Shown here: piece by piece, positions 35,380 to 46,500 of the stretch | Position numbering within the stretch: position 1 is the stretch's first letter | Layout of the letters: every line of letters starts with the position of its first letter | NCBI GenBank assembly: GCA_963556195.1 | Contig: OY744535.1 | Span: forward strand, 87,746,449-87,810,448 | Direction of reading: 5' to 3' | Source of the DNA: Sepiola atlantica | Lineage: Eukaryota; Mollusca; Cephalopoda; Sepiida; Sepiolidae | Length of the DNA: 64,000 bases | Made by a program: the position numbers and the translations under genes | Notes under the pieces: model-generated | Database searches by the model: none | What the model was told of the DNA's origin: nothing | Seen by the model: only the letters and a program-made list of their open reading frames with translations

Positions 35380-38300
35380 TAAAAAATGTCCGTTGGCAAA
35401 GTGCCAGGTGAAGAAAGATTCATATATGGAAAAGTTCATCGTAGAGAGCCGTGCAGACTTCATCAGAAATTGTCAAAACGTTATAAGTCCAATGAAATTA
35501 TGTTGAATTTAACCATAGATAAAATAGCTTATAAAGATGTAAGCTGCAGATATAGGGCCATTAAAAAAATACTCCCGTTGACCACGAATGTTAATGGGTT
35601 TTTAAAAATTAGTTTAAAATGTTGTATGTATTTCGAATAGGCCGATTTACTGGTGATAAGTGTTAGTTACTCCGATGTAGCCCAGATACTGAAAGAGAAT
35701 GTTATGGTCAAAAACGAGGCCAACGAAAGTTTGGGAAAAGTGTAAATGTAGGGATGTGGGGGAAACGGTTTAGCAAATAAAACTTTAGTTGATGCTACGA
35801 GTAGGTAGGGGAAGGGATCGTTTACTTACAGCTCATTATTGTGAGAAACTATCTAATTTAATTACTGCTTGTAGATTTGCCAGGCAAGATATGGATTCAG
35901 TAAATAGTTGGGGTAGTGTTTTTATAAGCTAATACAGTAGTGTTACTGACTACTAAGTAAACAGTTGACATGGTGAGAGAGAATATGCCTGTATTAAAAC
36001 AGATTTATTCAGAAAAATCATGTATAATTCAGAAAGTGTGAAAAACAGGGTTGGAAATCTGGGATTCACGTGTTTAAGATGTAATTCTCGTAACATTTAT
36101 AATATTCTTATGTCTAGTGTTTACCCATTTATAGATTTCACAGTTAGTTAAATATTAGGTTCGTTGATAATTAAGATACTTGAATATATTACTGCTGTTC
36201 GGATTTGGAGCGATTTTAATATGTTTGAATCAAGGGTTTTGTAGTATATGTATATGGGTAAGTGATAACATGCAGTATTTAAATTAGAGATCGATTAATG
36301 GGGTAAACGGGCTATCATAGAGGTAACACGGGACCGCAATTTAAAGGTGAGAGTTATGAAATATATAAGACGATAGTCGGTGGAGCTCTGCGTCAACATA
36401 GTCAATAGGTTTCATGCAAAGAAAAAAAGAGAAGCAATAGATAAGTATGTATGAGGAGTTAGTTAATAATTGAAAAGCGGATAGGAATTAGACTGTTAAA
36501 GTTTATGCGATTATACATTTTATTATTATTAGGTGCACAGGGAAAATACGCTATATTATTGGGGTGAGTAGTTGTAGATTTTAAAAAATTAGGAGTTAAA
36601 AAGTTAACACATTACAAAATAAAAATAATAACTGAACGTCAGAGGGGGATTGTTGTTGGCTGGAGAGGTGTGTCAGAGAGAGTAATGAAATTGATATATT
36701 TAAATGTTTGTTTCTGCCTGCAATTTGAGATAAGTTCGTTTTAGAGTTAATCATGTGTTTGCTTTCAGCTGCTGTAGCTATCAGAAATATTTCTAATGTA
36801 CATAGTTGACAGAAAGCGGATCCTGAAGGGTAATATATAGACTTATTTAATATTTACCAATGTAGGGAATATAGAGTGTTTTACTGTTAAAGTTGTGTTG
36901 CTTAAATTGGAGGGCGAGGTGCCAGTGGTATTGTTGTTATTACGTTTGAAGTAGGAGATATATATTAAGATTCATGTTTTTATGAGGAAGGCACTAGCTC
37001 CAATGTAAGTATGTATTTTGTGTGGGGTTCTTATTGTGGTGTGTGTGTTATTTATAGTATCGGAAGTAGTTTTAGTTTGTATGCTTAAGCTATGGGACAA
37101 AGTGAAGTTGTTAAGTTTAAATGATAAGAGAGTTTGAGGGGTTCGATCAAGATTATTGTAAGTTAGCGAAAGAAGTTGGTCAGTTTTGTGGGTGCTATTT
37201 TTGATGTCGTGAGTAAATAAAGGTAGGCTTCTAGAGAGCTATAGGGTAAGGAGATAATCTGCTTGCTGATGTAAGTTCGCATAATATCATTTAAGGGGAG
37301 TGTTTTACAGTGTGTGAGTATATGACGTCGCTTTGTATTACTGTTCAATGGTCATTCTCTGGATGATTGGCAGTTACAGGTATTAGTAGAGGGTATAATC
37401 GGTGCTGGTTGCTAGGCAAATTTATTTGTTGTTATTAGAGGTGATGACAGTTTGCGCCAAATTGGGCATTGTGGAGTAGCAGATCTTAATGTAGTTTTTT
37501 CTTTAAAATTGTGTTGTATCTATGCAGGTGCTTGAAGGACGTATCTACAATTTTGTGGAATTCTTAGAGATATTAGTTTTAACATTACAGTTATAGGGTG
37601 GATTAAACCAAATACTACTCTGTCTTCTAAGTCTTTTATTTTGTCTATGTTCCTGAGGCTCAGCTTGTTTGTTAATATAGATAGGTGTTGTGGGCCTATT
37701 TATATATATGTAAGTTGTCTTGAGCATTGTTGTATACATTTTTTTTGTATCCTGCATCGTTATGTTATGTGTGATTGTACTTAAAGGCTAATTTTCCTGG
37801 ATAAAGGGAGTATTGTTCTATTTAATGTTATCATTGTAGATTGAATTGTGCGTTATGACTGAAATTAGAATGTTATTCGAAAAAATGTATTAGCATATAG
37901 TTTTGGAATTCTATTAGAAACTGAGGAGGCTATTGAATTAATAATGGAGTTTGGGTGGTTAGATAACTGATGTATGTAGAAGAGAGTACAGTTTAGTTTA
38001 TGGTAAAGGTTAAAGGTTTCACAGTAACGGTCTAATGTTGAGTAAAGAAAAGTTGATCTTTTTTTTTAAAGTTCTACAGTAATAGTTAATGCAAAGTTGT
38101 TTAAGTTGTGCAGATTCTTAATGATGTTATTGCATTGTTTCGGTCTCTCTCCTTTGATACAAAAAGTGCGTCGTTGTATAACCCCCTGCAAATACACGAA
38201 GTCAAATTTTAATTATCTTGATAGGTACGCACCCACAAGGTAAGTTACCTGGTCAAAGTCGAAAACCCTTGAGTAATATCGAAATAATTGGGTGTATCTT

Positions 38301-38690
38301 TCTTAGTCCAGAATTTATTGTCAAATTCTAATGGGGATATTCTGGCCAAAATTATCAGGATGATCTCTAAGTCTATTATGTCTGAATTGTTCTTACCGAA
38401 GAATACATCTTTGTTTAGTAATAATTCTTCATTTCAAACGTGATGAAGTTCTGATTTAAATCAGACGTGTTTCTAAGGTTTAGGAACAAATTTGTGACCT
38501 CATCGGAGGATTGTCAGAGGATGTATAAATTGTTTTCTTTTTAAGTTAAGTATGCTTCTATCTAATGTGTTTTATTTATAATGTCTACGTCAGATTTAAA
38601 TGGGCAGATTAGTCTACTGTGTGGGTTTTCCATTGCTTCATATGGTTCATTTACATTTTTCAATTTTTCTTAATTTGTGCGATGTTACTG
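35380..38690 (-). pseudogene. Badly decayed Penelope-like element (PLE E)
   Basis: The stretch is G/T-rich on the plus strand. Minus-strand translation of 37757-37545 contains RRQSSIWFNPPYNCNVKTNI, the IWFNPPYS..V.TNIGK block that follows the RT in one PLE group. Just upstream on the same strand (about 37930-37870) is a weak match to the LP..I..R...LS block that normally precedes it. At the left end, minus-strand TTTCTGATGAAGTCTGC (about 35470-35450) resembles the CTGATGAAG words of PLE termini. No RT catalytic motif survives that I can identify, and the outer limits are guesses. The 84-codon plus frame at 35386-35640 is treated as a shadow. Confidence 0.4.
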
Positions 38691-38770
38691 CCAACTCATC
38701 TATCTATGGAATTCTTCTGATGATAAGATGTTAATCTTTGAAAAGCCTGTCTTACAGAAAGAAGACATGC
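38690..38770. repeat. Dispersed repeat fragment, copy 1
   Basis: Shares GCCAACT.ATCTAT, CTTCTGAT.ATAAGAT and ATCTTTGAAAAGCCTG.CTTA with 56165-56240 in the same order and orientation. The class is unknown. Confidence 0.6.
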
Positions 38771-38860
38771 ACCGGTTTCACATCGAGTACACTGAAGAAC
38801 CGAAGATAAAATAGATTTGTCAATTGCAATTCTTTATATATATATTGCTTGGTGTCTCTT

Positions 38861-38902
38861 TAGCTATATATCTCTTTCTCTTTCTCTCTCTATATATATA
38901 AC

Positions 38903-38985
<83 letters not shown>
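38861..38985. repeat. (CT)n and (TA)n compound array
   Basis: CT-rich runs (TCTCTCTC blocks) alternating with TATATA, then about 50 bp of pure TA. Confidence 0.93.
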
Positions 38986-38987
<2 letters not shown>

Positions 38988-40356
38988 TGTGTAATTAAGG
39001 CAAATAGTATTGCAAAACACGAAATACTTCTGCTAAACCAATTGTTTATTTAATTACTTGATAATCCATCGAGTATTTTATAAAACTGTGCTTTCTTGGA
39101 TCAATAAGTTGATGTTCCATTCCATGTGAGTACTTTCGATTAATTTATTCAATCGTTGTGTGGTGGGGGATTAGTGTGTTGTGTTCGTATTTCCTAAGTT
39201 CGTCGGAAAGTTCGGTAATACATGTTTTTTTTAATGAAAACATTAGTGATGAAATTCTGAATACGAGACATGATCACATAATCACGCGCAAAGCGCGTAA
39301 CAATAATAACAATTATATATACATGTTGAGTGTTTTGTTTAATTTTCGATTTTTGAGCGATTATCAAGTGATCTCGTCTGGTCTTATTAGCAGGCATGCG
39401 TTTTTTCGTTCTAACTGAACAAAGTTAACATACGGTTGTTTTTTAACAAAAAAAGCTAAAAATAATTTTAAACACAAATAAACGTATCCAGATTAGTAGT
39501 TGAGTAACTTTACTTGCCTGCGGTACCATTATTTTGTTGCATATTTCTGTATCACTCTTTTGATATGTAAACACACATCAAGTTACTTTGGAAAAAGTAA
39601 TTCCGATTTTATTTAAAATCTCATTTTGAAGTATTATATAAAAGTGAATAACGAATTTTGTTGAAAGCTGGGATTCAGATTTTCCAGCTTTTTACGTTAC
39701 TTTATTCGTGGTAATAATTGACAATCCATTGCTCTACTATTGGTTCAGAATAGAATTAGATCAATTTACCAAACGCCATATCTCTTAATTAAATCACATT
39801 TTATAAGCAAGCAGTAGACATTCATACATATTTGTAATCCTGATCTGCACAGGTAAAATGCATTCTCAGCGTTTATTTTTGTGAATTAATCTATTCTACA
39901 TTAGAATGAAATACCCGAAAAACATAACGAAATTGTTTGAACCCGGAGAGAAACATTCTCTATACATAATTTGGTTTCAAGAAAATAATTTCCGGTGTAG
40001 AATAAAAGAAGATATATCCTCTAATGAAAATCTGCTCACAGAGTATTCTATTATAGACAAGTACAACAATATTGTATGCAGTCGTTTTCTTCTGTTAAAA
40101 TGTCAAGTGGTCTGGAAAGTTTATCCGTTGAAAAGAGATGTGTGTCAACGTCTAGAGCAAAATACTCTTTATTCAACAGTGCTGTCTCAATAATCATTAA
40201 GAAGTGGAATATCTGACATTGAATTTAGCTGAGAGAGAATATACTGTTGCTGTAGTCGGGCGTGCACTGTAACAATTATGCAAAAACAGCCATGATAGTA
40301 TAGCACAAACATAGTTATGGATATTAGCAAACACATCTGCACAGACACATATATAC

Positions 40357-40359
<3 letters not shown>
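38986..40359. other. Unassigned AT-rich sequence
   Basis: No domain recognised. A 95-codon plus frame at 39906-40193 (MKYPKNITKLFEPGEKHSLY...) is the only moderately long non-repetitive frame. It contains several cysteines but matches no family I know, and no splice context is evident. Confidence 0.4.

Positions 40360-40435
<76 letters not shown>
40360..40435. repeat. (TA)n array
   Basis: About 76 bp of TA ending directly at the first hammerhead repeat. Confidence 0.95.
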
Positions 40436-40436
<1 letters not shown>

Positions 40437-40444
40437 TGGTCTAG

Positions 40445-40487
40445 CCGCACTGATGAGCTGTGAAACAGCGAAACACTCTGTATGTAG
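40445..40487 (+). ncRNA. Hammerhead ribozyme, retrozyme-like copy 1
   Basis: The core CTGATGA is at 40450-40456. Stem II is GCTGT/ACAGC (40457-40461, 40465-40469), perfect with a GAA loop. The second GAA is at 40470-40472. Stem III is AC/GT around ACTCT. The cleavage triplet is GUA (40480-40482). Stem I is CCGCA (40445-40449) with TGTAG (40483-40487), one mismatch. No core position departs from the hammerhead consensus. Confidence 0.7.
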
Positions 40488-40725
40488 ATGACTATATACA
40501 ACTTCCCCGGGTAGAGCTTATTTTCTAAGGGTATCGCCAACTGCCATTAGCTTTAAGTCATAGCTCATTAGATAAAAACTAATTCGAGCTCCCGGCAGTT
40601 GCAATGTTTACATTGAGATACATGTTACATCCAGTCAGTGTCGATGATGGCGAAGAAGTTAGCAGCTCCGACTGTCAGCTCTACGGTTGCGTTTCGATCA
40701 TGGCTTGAGGCACTAACTGGTCTAG

Positions 40726-40768
40726 CCGCACTGATGAGCTGTGAAACAGCGAAACCATCTGTATGTGG
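40726..40768 (+). ncRNA. Hammerhead ribozyme, retrozyme-like copy 2
   Basis: Same elements as copy 1 but with a fully paired stem I, CCGCA (40726-40730) with TGTGG (40764-40768), including one G.U. The core CTGATGA is at 40731-40737. Stem II is GCTGT-GAA-ACAGC. GAA is at 40751-40753. Stem III is AC/GT around CATCT. The cleavage triplet is GUA (40761-40763). By eye this is the most consensus-like ribozyme in the window. Confidence 0.75.
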
Positions 40769-40770
40769 AT

Positions 40771-40772
<2 letters not shown>

Positions 40773-40830
<58 letters not shown>
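40773..40830. repeat. (TA)n array
   Basis: About 58 bp of TA directly following the second hammerhead repeat. Confidence 0.95.
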
Positions 40831-40834
<4 letters not shown>

Positions 40835-41765
40835 TGATATAAGCGAAAGCTGTGTTGTCACATATCCTAACTATATTAACCTCAAAATAGTTTAAGCTTA
40901 TTGAATTCTATAATACGGAAAATATTTCGTAATAACGTATATATATATATATATATATATATCAAATAGTAGACGACAAATATCAACAACTATCTTTAGG
41001 TTTTCTTTTATTTGCATATTAATTTTATAAACATGGTTTGATAAATTCATATCCTGTAATATGCAGTTAGTAATTTTGCTGTGTCATATTTTCTTATATG
41101 TACGCAATATTTTTGTCGAGATATGCTATGTTGCTGGAATTCGGTAAACAGATTTGACGATTTCATCTAAGCCAACAAACCATGAAAATAATGTATTTAT
41201 TGCTAAGCATTTTTAAATGAATAAAAATAAAAAATGATTTAATCAATCATTTCATTATCTTCAAATGAAGACCAGTAGTGTAGTATAAGTGATGTTGTCA
41301 GAAGAGCGCCTTTTAATAAAATATCAATTTTTAAGGGGGTAGGAGTAATAATCGCATATATTACATTCTCTTTTAGGGGAGTGTCTAATATAATATCTAT
41401 TTTGTTGTCAAGAGACCATCTGGCCAGGAACTACTTTCTATCTAGCGGGGGGGGGGGACGTAGTGTAATGTATGTTCTGTTGTCATAATACCATACGAAC
41501 AAGCATTACCATCATTTTTATGGGGCAGTATAGTAGACGTTCGTTGTTCATGATAGCATCTGTTCCATGATTATATTCTCCGTTAGTGGGGGTACTATAT
41601 GTTCTGTGCTAATGATACTATCCTCCAATACATTATCTTCTTCTTTTTGAAAGGGGGGGTGTTCGTCATGATACTATCTTCCTAGTGATTACCTCCTTCT
41701 TTGTTCTAGTTTAGTATATGTACAATCAGCATGAAAACATCTTCCCAGGCTAGGAAATATGCTAT
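40831..41765. repeat. Diverged ~1.2-kb repeat, copy 2
   Basis: Aligns with 5490-6690 (see copy 1). Degenerate internal units recur with the word TCATGATACTATC or variants near 41476, 41550, 41617, 41669 and 41734, spaced 52-74 bp, and are often followed by a G-run (41447-41457 is a run of G). No coding domain. Confidence 0.6.
40939..40963. repeat. (TA)n array
   Basis: A short TA run inside copy 2, the counterpart of 5594-5620. Confidence 0.9.
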
Positions 41766-42331
41766 CAGAAAGATAGTGCTATCATGGTGAATGAACGTAT
41801 ACGACACTAGCAAAACATAGGAACTAATGACTAAGAACATTTTATCATTACACTGTCGGAAAGATCAATAGAACCCCGCAGAAATAACAAAAAAACATCA
41901 ACCTCCCCCTACAACATAATGCTAAATGTATATGTACAGAATACATATTGAGCACCATTCCTAATAAAAACAAATAATTTATAACCCCTATTATATATAT
42001 ATGTTCGTACTACATTATTGGTTCACACGTATTCGTTATAATCTTAAACAGTTTGTCTCAATATATTCCAAGAAATAAACAACACATCAATACCCATTCT
42101 CTACACCGTATCAATTTTCGAAATTGAATTCTTTCCTTGACACCATAGTGATTTAGAATAGGATGTTATGGCATTTTGTATGAATAGCATAGGTCTGGGC
42201 ATGTCAATAACACCATTGTGCACCTCTGTAATGTGTAATTAATAGTTGTTAATGAATTAATTAGCATTTTAGCTGTCGCATTATTACGATCGAGCACTTG
42301 ATGATTTTGCTTACACAAACGCCGACACACA
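41766..42331. other. Unassigned AT-rich sequence
   Basis: No recognisable feature between the end of the 1.2-kb repeat and the next TA array. Confidence 0.5.
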
Positions 42332-42332
42332 T

Positions 42333-42413
<81 letters not shown>
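42332..42413. repeat. (TA)n array
   Basis: About 82 bp of TA with one GTATA interruption, left of the tRNA-like repeats. Confidence 0.95.
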
Positions 42414-42417
<4 letters not shown>

Positions 42418-42448
42418 TCATTATTTTTTCGTTACGAGCTTTCAACAG

Positions 42449-42600
42449 CGCAGAGAAAAACACAATCTTAGACGAATGTAGGGAGCCAGTCGGGTTCACA
42501 GAGACACCTGGAATCTATAAGCGTTCACCTACTCCCATTAGGCCACGGCAGATTGTCACGTGATAATGGGGAAATTAAGTGGTATATAGATTGAAAACGA
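42449..42600 (-). repeat. tRNA-like (SINE-like) repeat, copy 1
   Basis: On the minus strand it reads GTGGCCTAATGGGA, a fit to the RNA polymerase III A box of a tRNA, then GGTGAACGCT (anticodon-arm-like) and a weakly B-box-like GGTGTCTCTGTGAACCC. A diverged second copy lies about 330 bp to the right. It could be a tRNA-derived SINE head or a tRNA pseudogene. The B box is poor, so activity is unlikely. Confidence 0.4.
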
Positions 42601-42778
42601 CGAGAACAAAACATCTAAACATTTGATAGTACTGGACGACAGAGTCAGTGCATTGCATCGACTCTTTTAAGTGAATGTTTATTTTTAATCTGTTCGCTAG
42701 TGTTCGACTTTCAATTTTACTTAAAATCGACTTCTAATCATATTACATAAGTATTTATTGTTTTATTATATTTTAAAT

Positions 42779-42938
42779 ACGCAGGGAAATAACAATCTCC
42801 TACAGTCAGAGCGCCCGCCCGGATACTGTTAACAGAGACACCTTGAATATATTAGCGTTCACCTTGTCCCATTAGGTCACAAGATACGGTCACGTAATAA
42901 CGGAGAAATTAAGTGATATTTACACTGAAAGCGTCGAG
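42779..42938 (-). repeat. tRNA-like (SINE-like) repeat, copy 2
   Basis: Matches copy 1 in order: CAGAGACACCT.GAAT, TTAGCGTTCACCT, TCCCATTAGG.CAC, GTCACGT.ATAA and GGAAATTAAGTG-like words, at roughly 70-75%. It has the same orientation as copy 1. Confidence 0.4.
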
Positions 42939-43306
42939 TATAAACATTTTAACATTAGATTTCACAATTTCTTCGCATATTCCGCTCTACACATTAACAT
43001 TGTAACATTGTCTTTGCCTGCTGGTAGTATTATGATAACATCATCGCTGCATCGCTTGATAGCCAAGACTTCTTACTTTGAAACGTTAGGTTTTGGAGGC
43101 TTTAAATTCTCGTGCGCCTGTCTCAACTTCCATCTTAGCCCATCTCATTTTGCCTTGGGCTCACGCAAGACTGACACTTTTACTGGAGCTATCATGTCTA
43201 AGTATGAAATCAGCTTGATGGTTGTGGCGTAGTTGAGACCTTTGTTAAACAATGATTCTTCCGAGGAAATCATCTGACGTGTACTTATATTGACAATGCC
43301 TTGCAC

Positions 43307-43443
43307 GAGTTTTTTCCATTTGTTTCCGAAACATAATATCAACTCGGTACGGACCGGACATAATACGATTTGTTTCTATTTTCGTATTATGTCGAGTCCG
43401 TACCGATGTCATATCATGTTTCAGAAACAAATCGAAAAACTCT
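43307..43443. repeat. ~137-bp hairpin, 62-bp arms
   Basis: The left arm 43307-43368 and right arm 43382-43443 pair along their length (CGGTACGGAC / GTCCGTACCG, GGACATAATACGA / TCGTATTATGTC, TTTGTTTC.GAAACAT / ATGTTTC.GAAACAAA) with a 13-nt centre. It lies just left of the 68-bp satellite. No coding function is evident. The overlapping 65-74-codon frames on both strands reflect the symmetry. Confidence 0.75.
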
Positions 43444-43524
43444 ATCAAAAACTGACAAGAATGAGCAACTACCTTACTGTTAACTAACTGTTCTAGAATA
43501 ATAAAAGCATAAAAACATGTTTTA

Positions 43525-46500
43525 ACTGAAATTCAATTTCCAACCGAATTTGGTGCAACGCACTTTCTCTCTGCCTTTCTGTCAAAAAGTGTTGACTCAT
43601 TCAATTTCCAACTGAATTTAGTGCAACCAACTTTCTCTCTGCCTTTCTGTCAAAAAGTGTTGACTCATTCAATTTCCAACTGAATTTCGTGCAACCTACT
43701 TTCTCTCTGCCTTTCTGTGAAAAGGTGTTGACTCATTTAATTTCCAACCGAATTTCGTGCAACCTACTTTCGCTCTTCCTTTTTCTCAAAATGTGTTGAC
43801 TCATTCAATTTCCAACTGAATTTCGTGCAACCTACTTTCTCTCTGCCTTTCTGTGAAAAAGTGTTGACTCATTTAATTTCGAAGCGAATTTCGTGCAACC
43901 TACTTTCGCTCTTCCTTTTTCTTAAAATGTGTTGACTCATTCCATTTCCAACCGAATTTCGTGCAACCTACTTTCTCTCTTTCTTTCTCTTAAAAAGTGT
44001 TGACTCATTCAATTTCCAACCGACATTCGTGCAATCCACTTTATCTCTTTCTTTCTCTTAAAAAGTGTTGACTCATTCAATTTCCAACCGAATTTCGTGC
44101 AACCCACTTTCTCTCTGCCTTTCTGTCAAAAAGTGTTGACTCATTCAATTTCCAACCGAGTTTCGTGCAACCCACTTTCTCTCTGCCTTCCTCTCAAAAA
44201 GTGTTGACTCATTCAATTTCCAACCGAATTTCGTGCAACCCACTTTCACTCTTCCTACCTCTCAAAAAGTGTTGACTCATTTAATTTCCCACCGAATTTC
44301 GTGTAACGCACTTTCTCTGTCCTTCCTCACAAAAAGTGTTGACTAATTCAATTTCCAACCGAGTTTCGTGCAACACACTTTCACTCTTACTTCCTCTCAA
44401 AAAGTGTTGACTCATTCAATTTCCCACCGAATTTCGTGCTACGCACTTAATCTCTTCCTTCCTCTCGAAAAGTGTTGACTCATTCAATTTCCAACCGAGT
44501 TTCGTGCAACCCACTTTCTCTCTGCCTTTCTGTCAAAAGTGTTGACTCATTCAATTACCCACCGAATTTCGTGTAACGCACTTTCTCTCTCCTTCCTCAC
44601 AAAAAGTGTTGACTCATTCAATTTCTAACCGAATTTCGTGCAACCTACTTTCTCTCTGCCTTTCTGTGAAAAAGTGTTGACTCATTCAATTTCCAACCGA
44701 ATTTCGTGCAACCTACTTTCGCTCTTCCTTTTTCTCAAAATGTGTTGACTCATTCAATTTCCAACTGAATTTCGTGCAACCTACTTTCTCTCTGCCTTTC
44801 TGTGAAAAGGTGTTGACTCATTTAATTTCGAAGCGAATTTCGTGCAACCTACTTTCGCTCTTCCTTTTTCTCAAAATGTGTTGACTCATTCAATTTCCAA
44901 CCGAATTTCGTGCAACCTACTTTCTCTCTTTCTTTCTCTTAAAAAGTGTTGACTCATTCAATTTCCAACCGACATTCGTGCAATCCACTTTATCTCTTTC
45001 TTTCTCTTAAAAAGTGTTGACTCATTCAATTTCCAACCGAATTTCGTGCAACCCACTTTCTCTCTGCCTTTCTGTCAAAAAGTGTTGACTCATTCAATTT
45101 CCAACCGAGTTTCGTGCAACCCACTTTCTCTCTGCCTTCCTCTCAAAAAGTGTTGACTAATTCAATTTCCAACCGAGTTTCGTGCAACACACTTTCACTC
45201 TTACTTCCTCTCAAAAAGTGTTGACTCATTCAATTTCCCACCGAATTTCGTGCTACGCACTTAATCTCTTCCTTCCTCTCAAAAAGTGTTGACTCATTCA
45301 ATTTCCAACCGAGTTTCGTGCAACCCACTTTCTCTCTGCCTTTCTGTCAAAAGTGTTGACTCATTCAATTACCCACCGAATTTCGTGTAACGCACTTTCT
45401 CTCTCCTTCCTCACAAAAAGTGTTGACTCATTCAATTTCTAACCGAATTTCGTGCAACCTACTTTCTCTCTGCCTTTCTGTGAAAAAGTGTTGACTCATT
45501 CAATTTCCAACCGAATTTCGTGCAACTCACTTTCACTCTTCCTACCTCTCAAAAAGTGTTGACTCATTCAATTTCCCACCGAATTTCGTGTAACGCACTT
45601 TCTCTCTCCTTCCTCACAAAAAGTGTTGACTAATTCAATTTCTAACCGAGTTTCGTGCAACACACTTTCACTCTTACTTCCTCTCAAAAAGTGTTGACTC
45701 ATTCAATTTCCCACCGAATTTCGTGCTACGCACTTAATCTCTTCCTTCCTCTCAAAAAGTGTTGACTCATTCAATTTCCAACCGAGTTTCGTGCAACCCA
45801 CTTTCTCTCTGCCTTTCTGTCAAAAGTGTTGACTCATTCAATTACCCACCGAATTTCGTGTAACGCACTTTCTCTCTCCTTCCTCACAAAAAGTGTTGAC
45901 TCATTCAATTTCTAACCGAATTTCGTGCAACCTACTTTCTCTCTGCCTTTCTGTGAAAAAGTGTTGACTCATTCAATTTCCAACCGAATTTCGTGCAACC
46001 TACTTTCGCTCTTCCTTTTTCTCAAAATGTGTTGACTCATTCAATTTCCAACTGAATTTCGTGCAACGCACTTTCTCTCTTCCTTCCTCTCAAAAAGTGT
46101 TGACTCATTCAATTTCCAACCGAATTTCGTGCAACCCACTTTCACTCTTCCTTCCTCTCAAAAAGTGTTGACTCATTCAATTTCCCACCGAATTTCGTGT
46201 AACGCACTTTCTCTCTCCTTCCTCACAAAAAGTGTTGACTAATTCAATTTCCAACCGAGTTTCGTGCAACCTACTTTCTCTCTTTCTTACTCTTAAAAAG
46301 TGTTGACTCATTCAATTTCCAACAGAATTCTGTGCAACCCACTTTCTCTCTTCCTTTCTCTAAAAAAGTGTTGACTCATTTAATTTCAAACCGAATTTCG
46401 CGCAACCTACTTTCGCTCTTCCTTTTTCTCAAAATGTGTTTACTCATTCAATTTCCAACCGAATTTCGTGCAACTTACTTTCTCTCTGCCTTTCTCTCAA

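Larger units (their letters stand above)
40436..40772 (+). mobile_element. Retrozyme-like tandem unit, two hammerheads 281 nt apart
   Basis: A ~60-bp direct repeat (ACTGGTCTAGCCGCACTGAT..., 40436-40495 and 40717-40774) brackets a single-copy middle of about 220 bp. Each repeat holds a hammerhead motif, and the two predicted cleavage positions are 281 nt apart, so a transcript would release a 281-nt RNA. TA arrays flank both sides. There is no protein frame. This is the layout of animal retrozymes or of tandem PLE terminal repeats (both known). Which it is cannot be told from one copy. Confidence 0.65.

Noticed and set aside
35386..35640. 84-codon plus-strand frame as a gene
   Set aside because: It lies over the probable terminal region of a minus-strand PLE and has no recognisable domain.
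43008..43232. 74-codon plus frame near the hairpin
   Set aside because: No family recognised, and its end overlaps antisense frames created by the inverted repeat.
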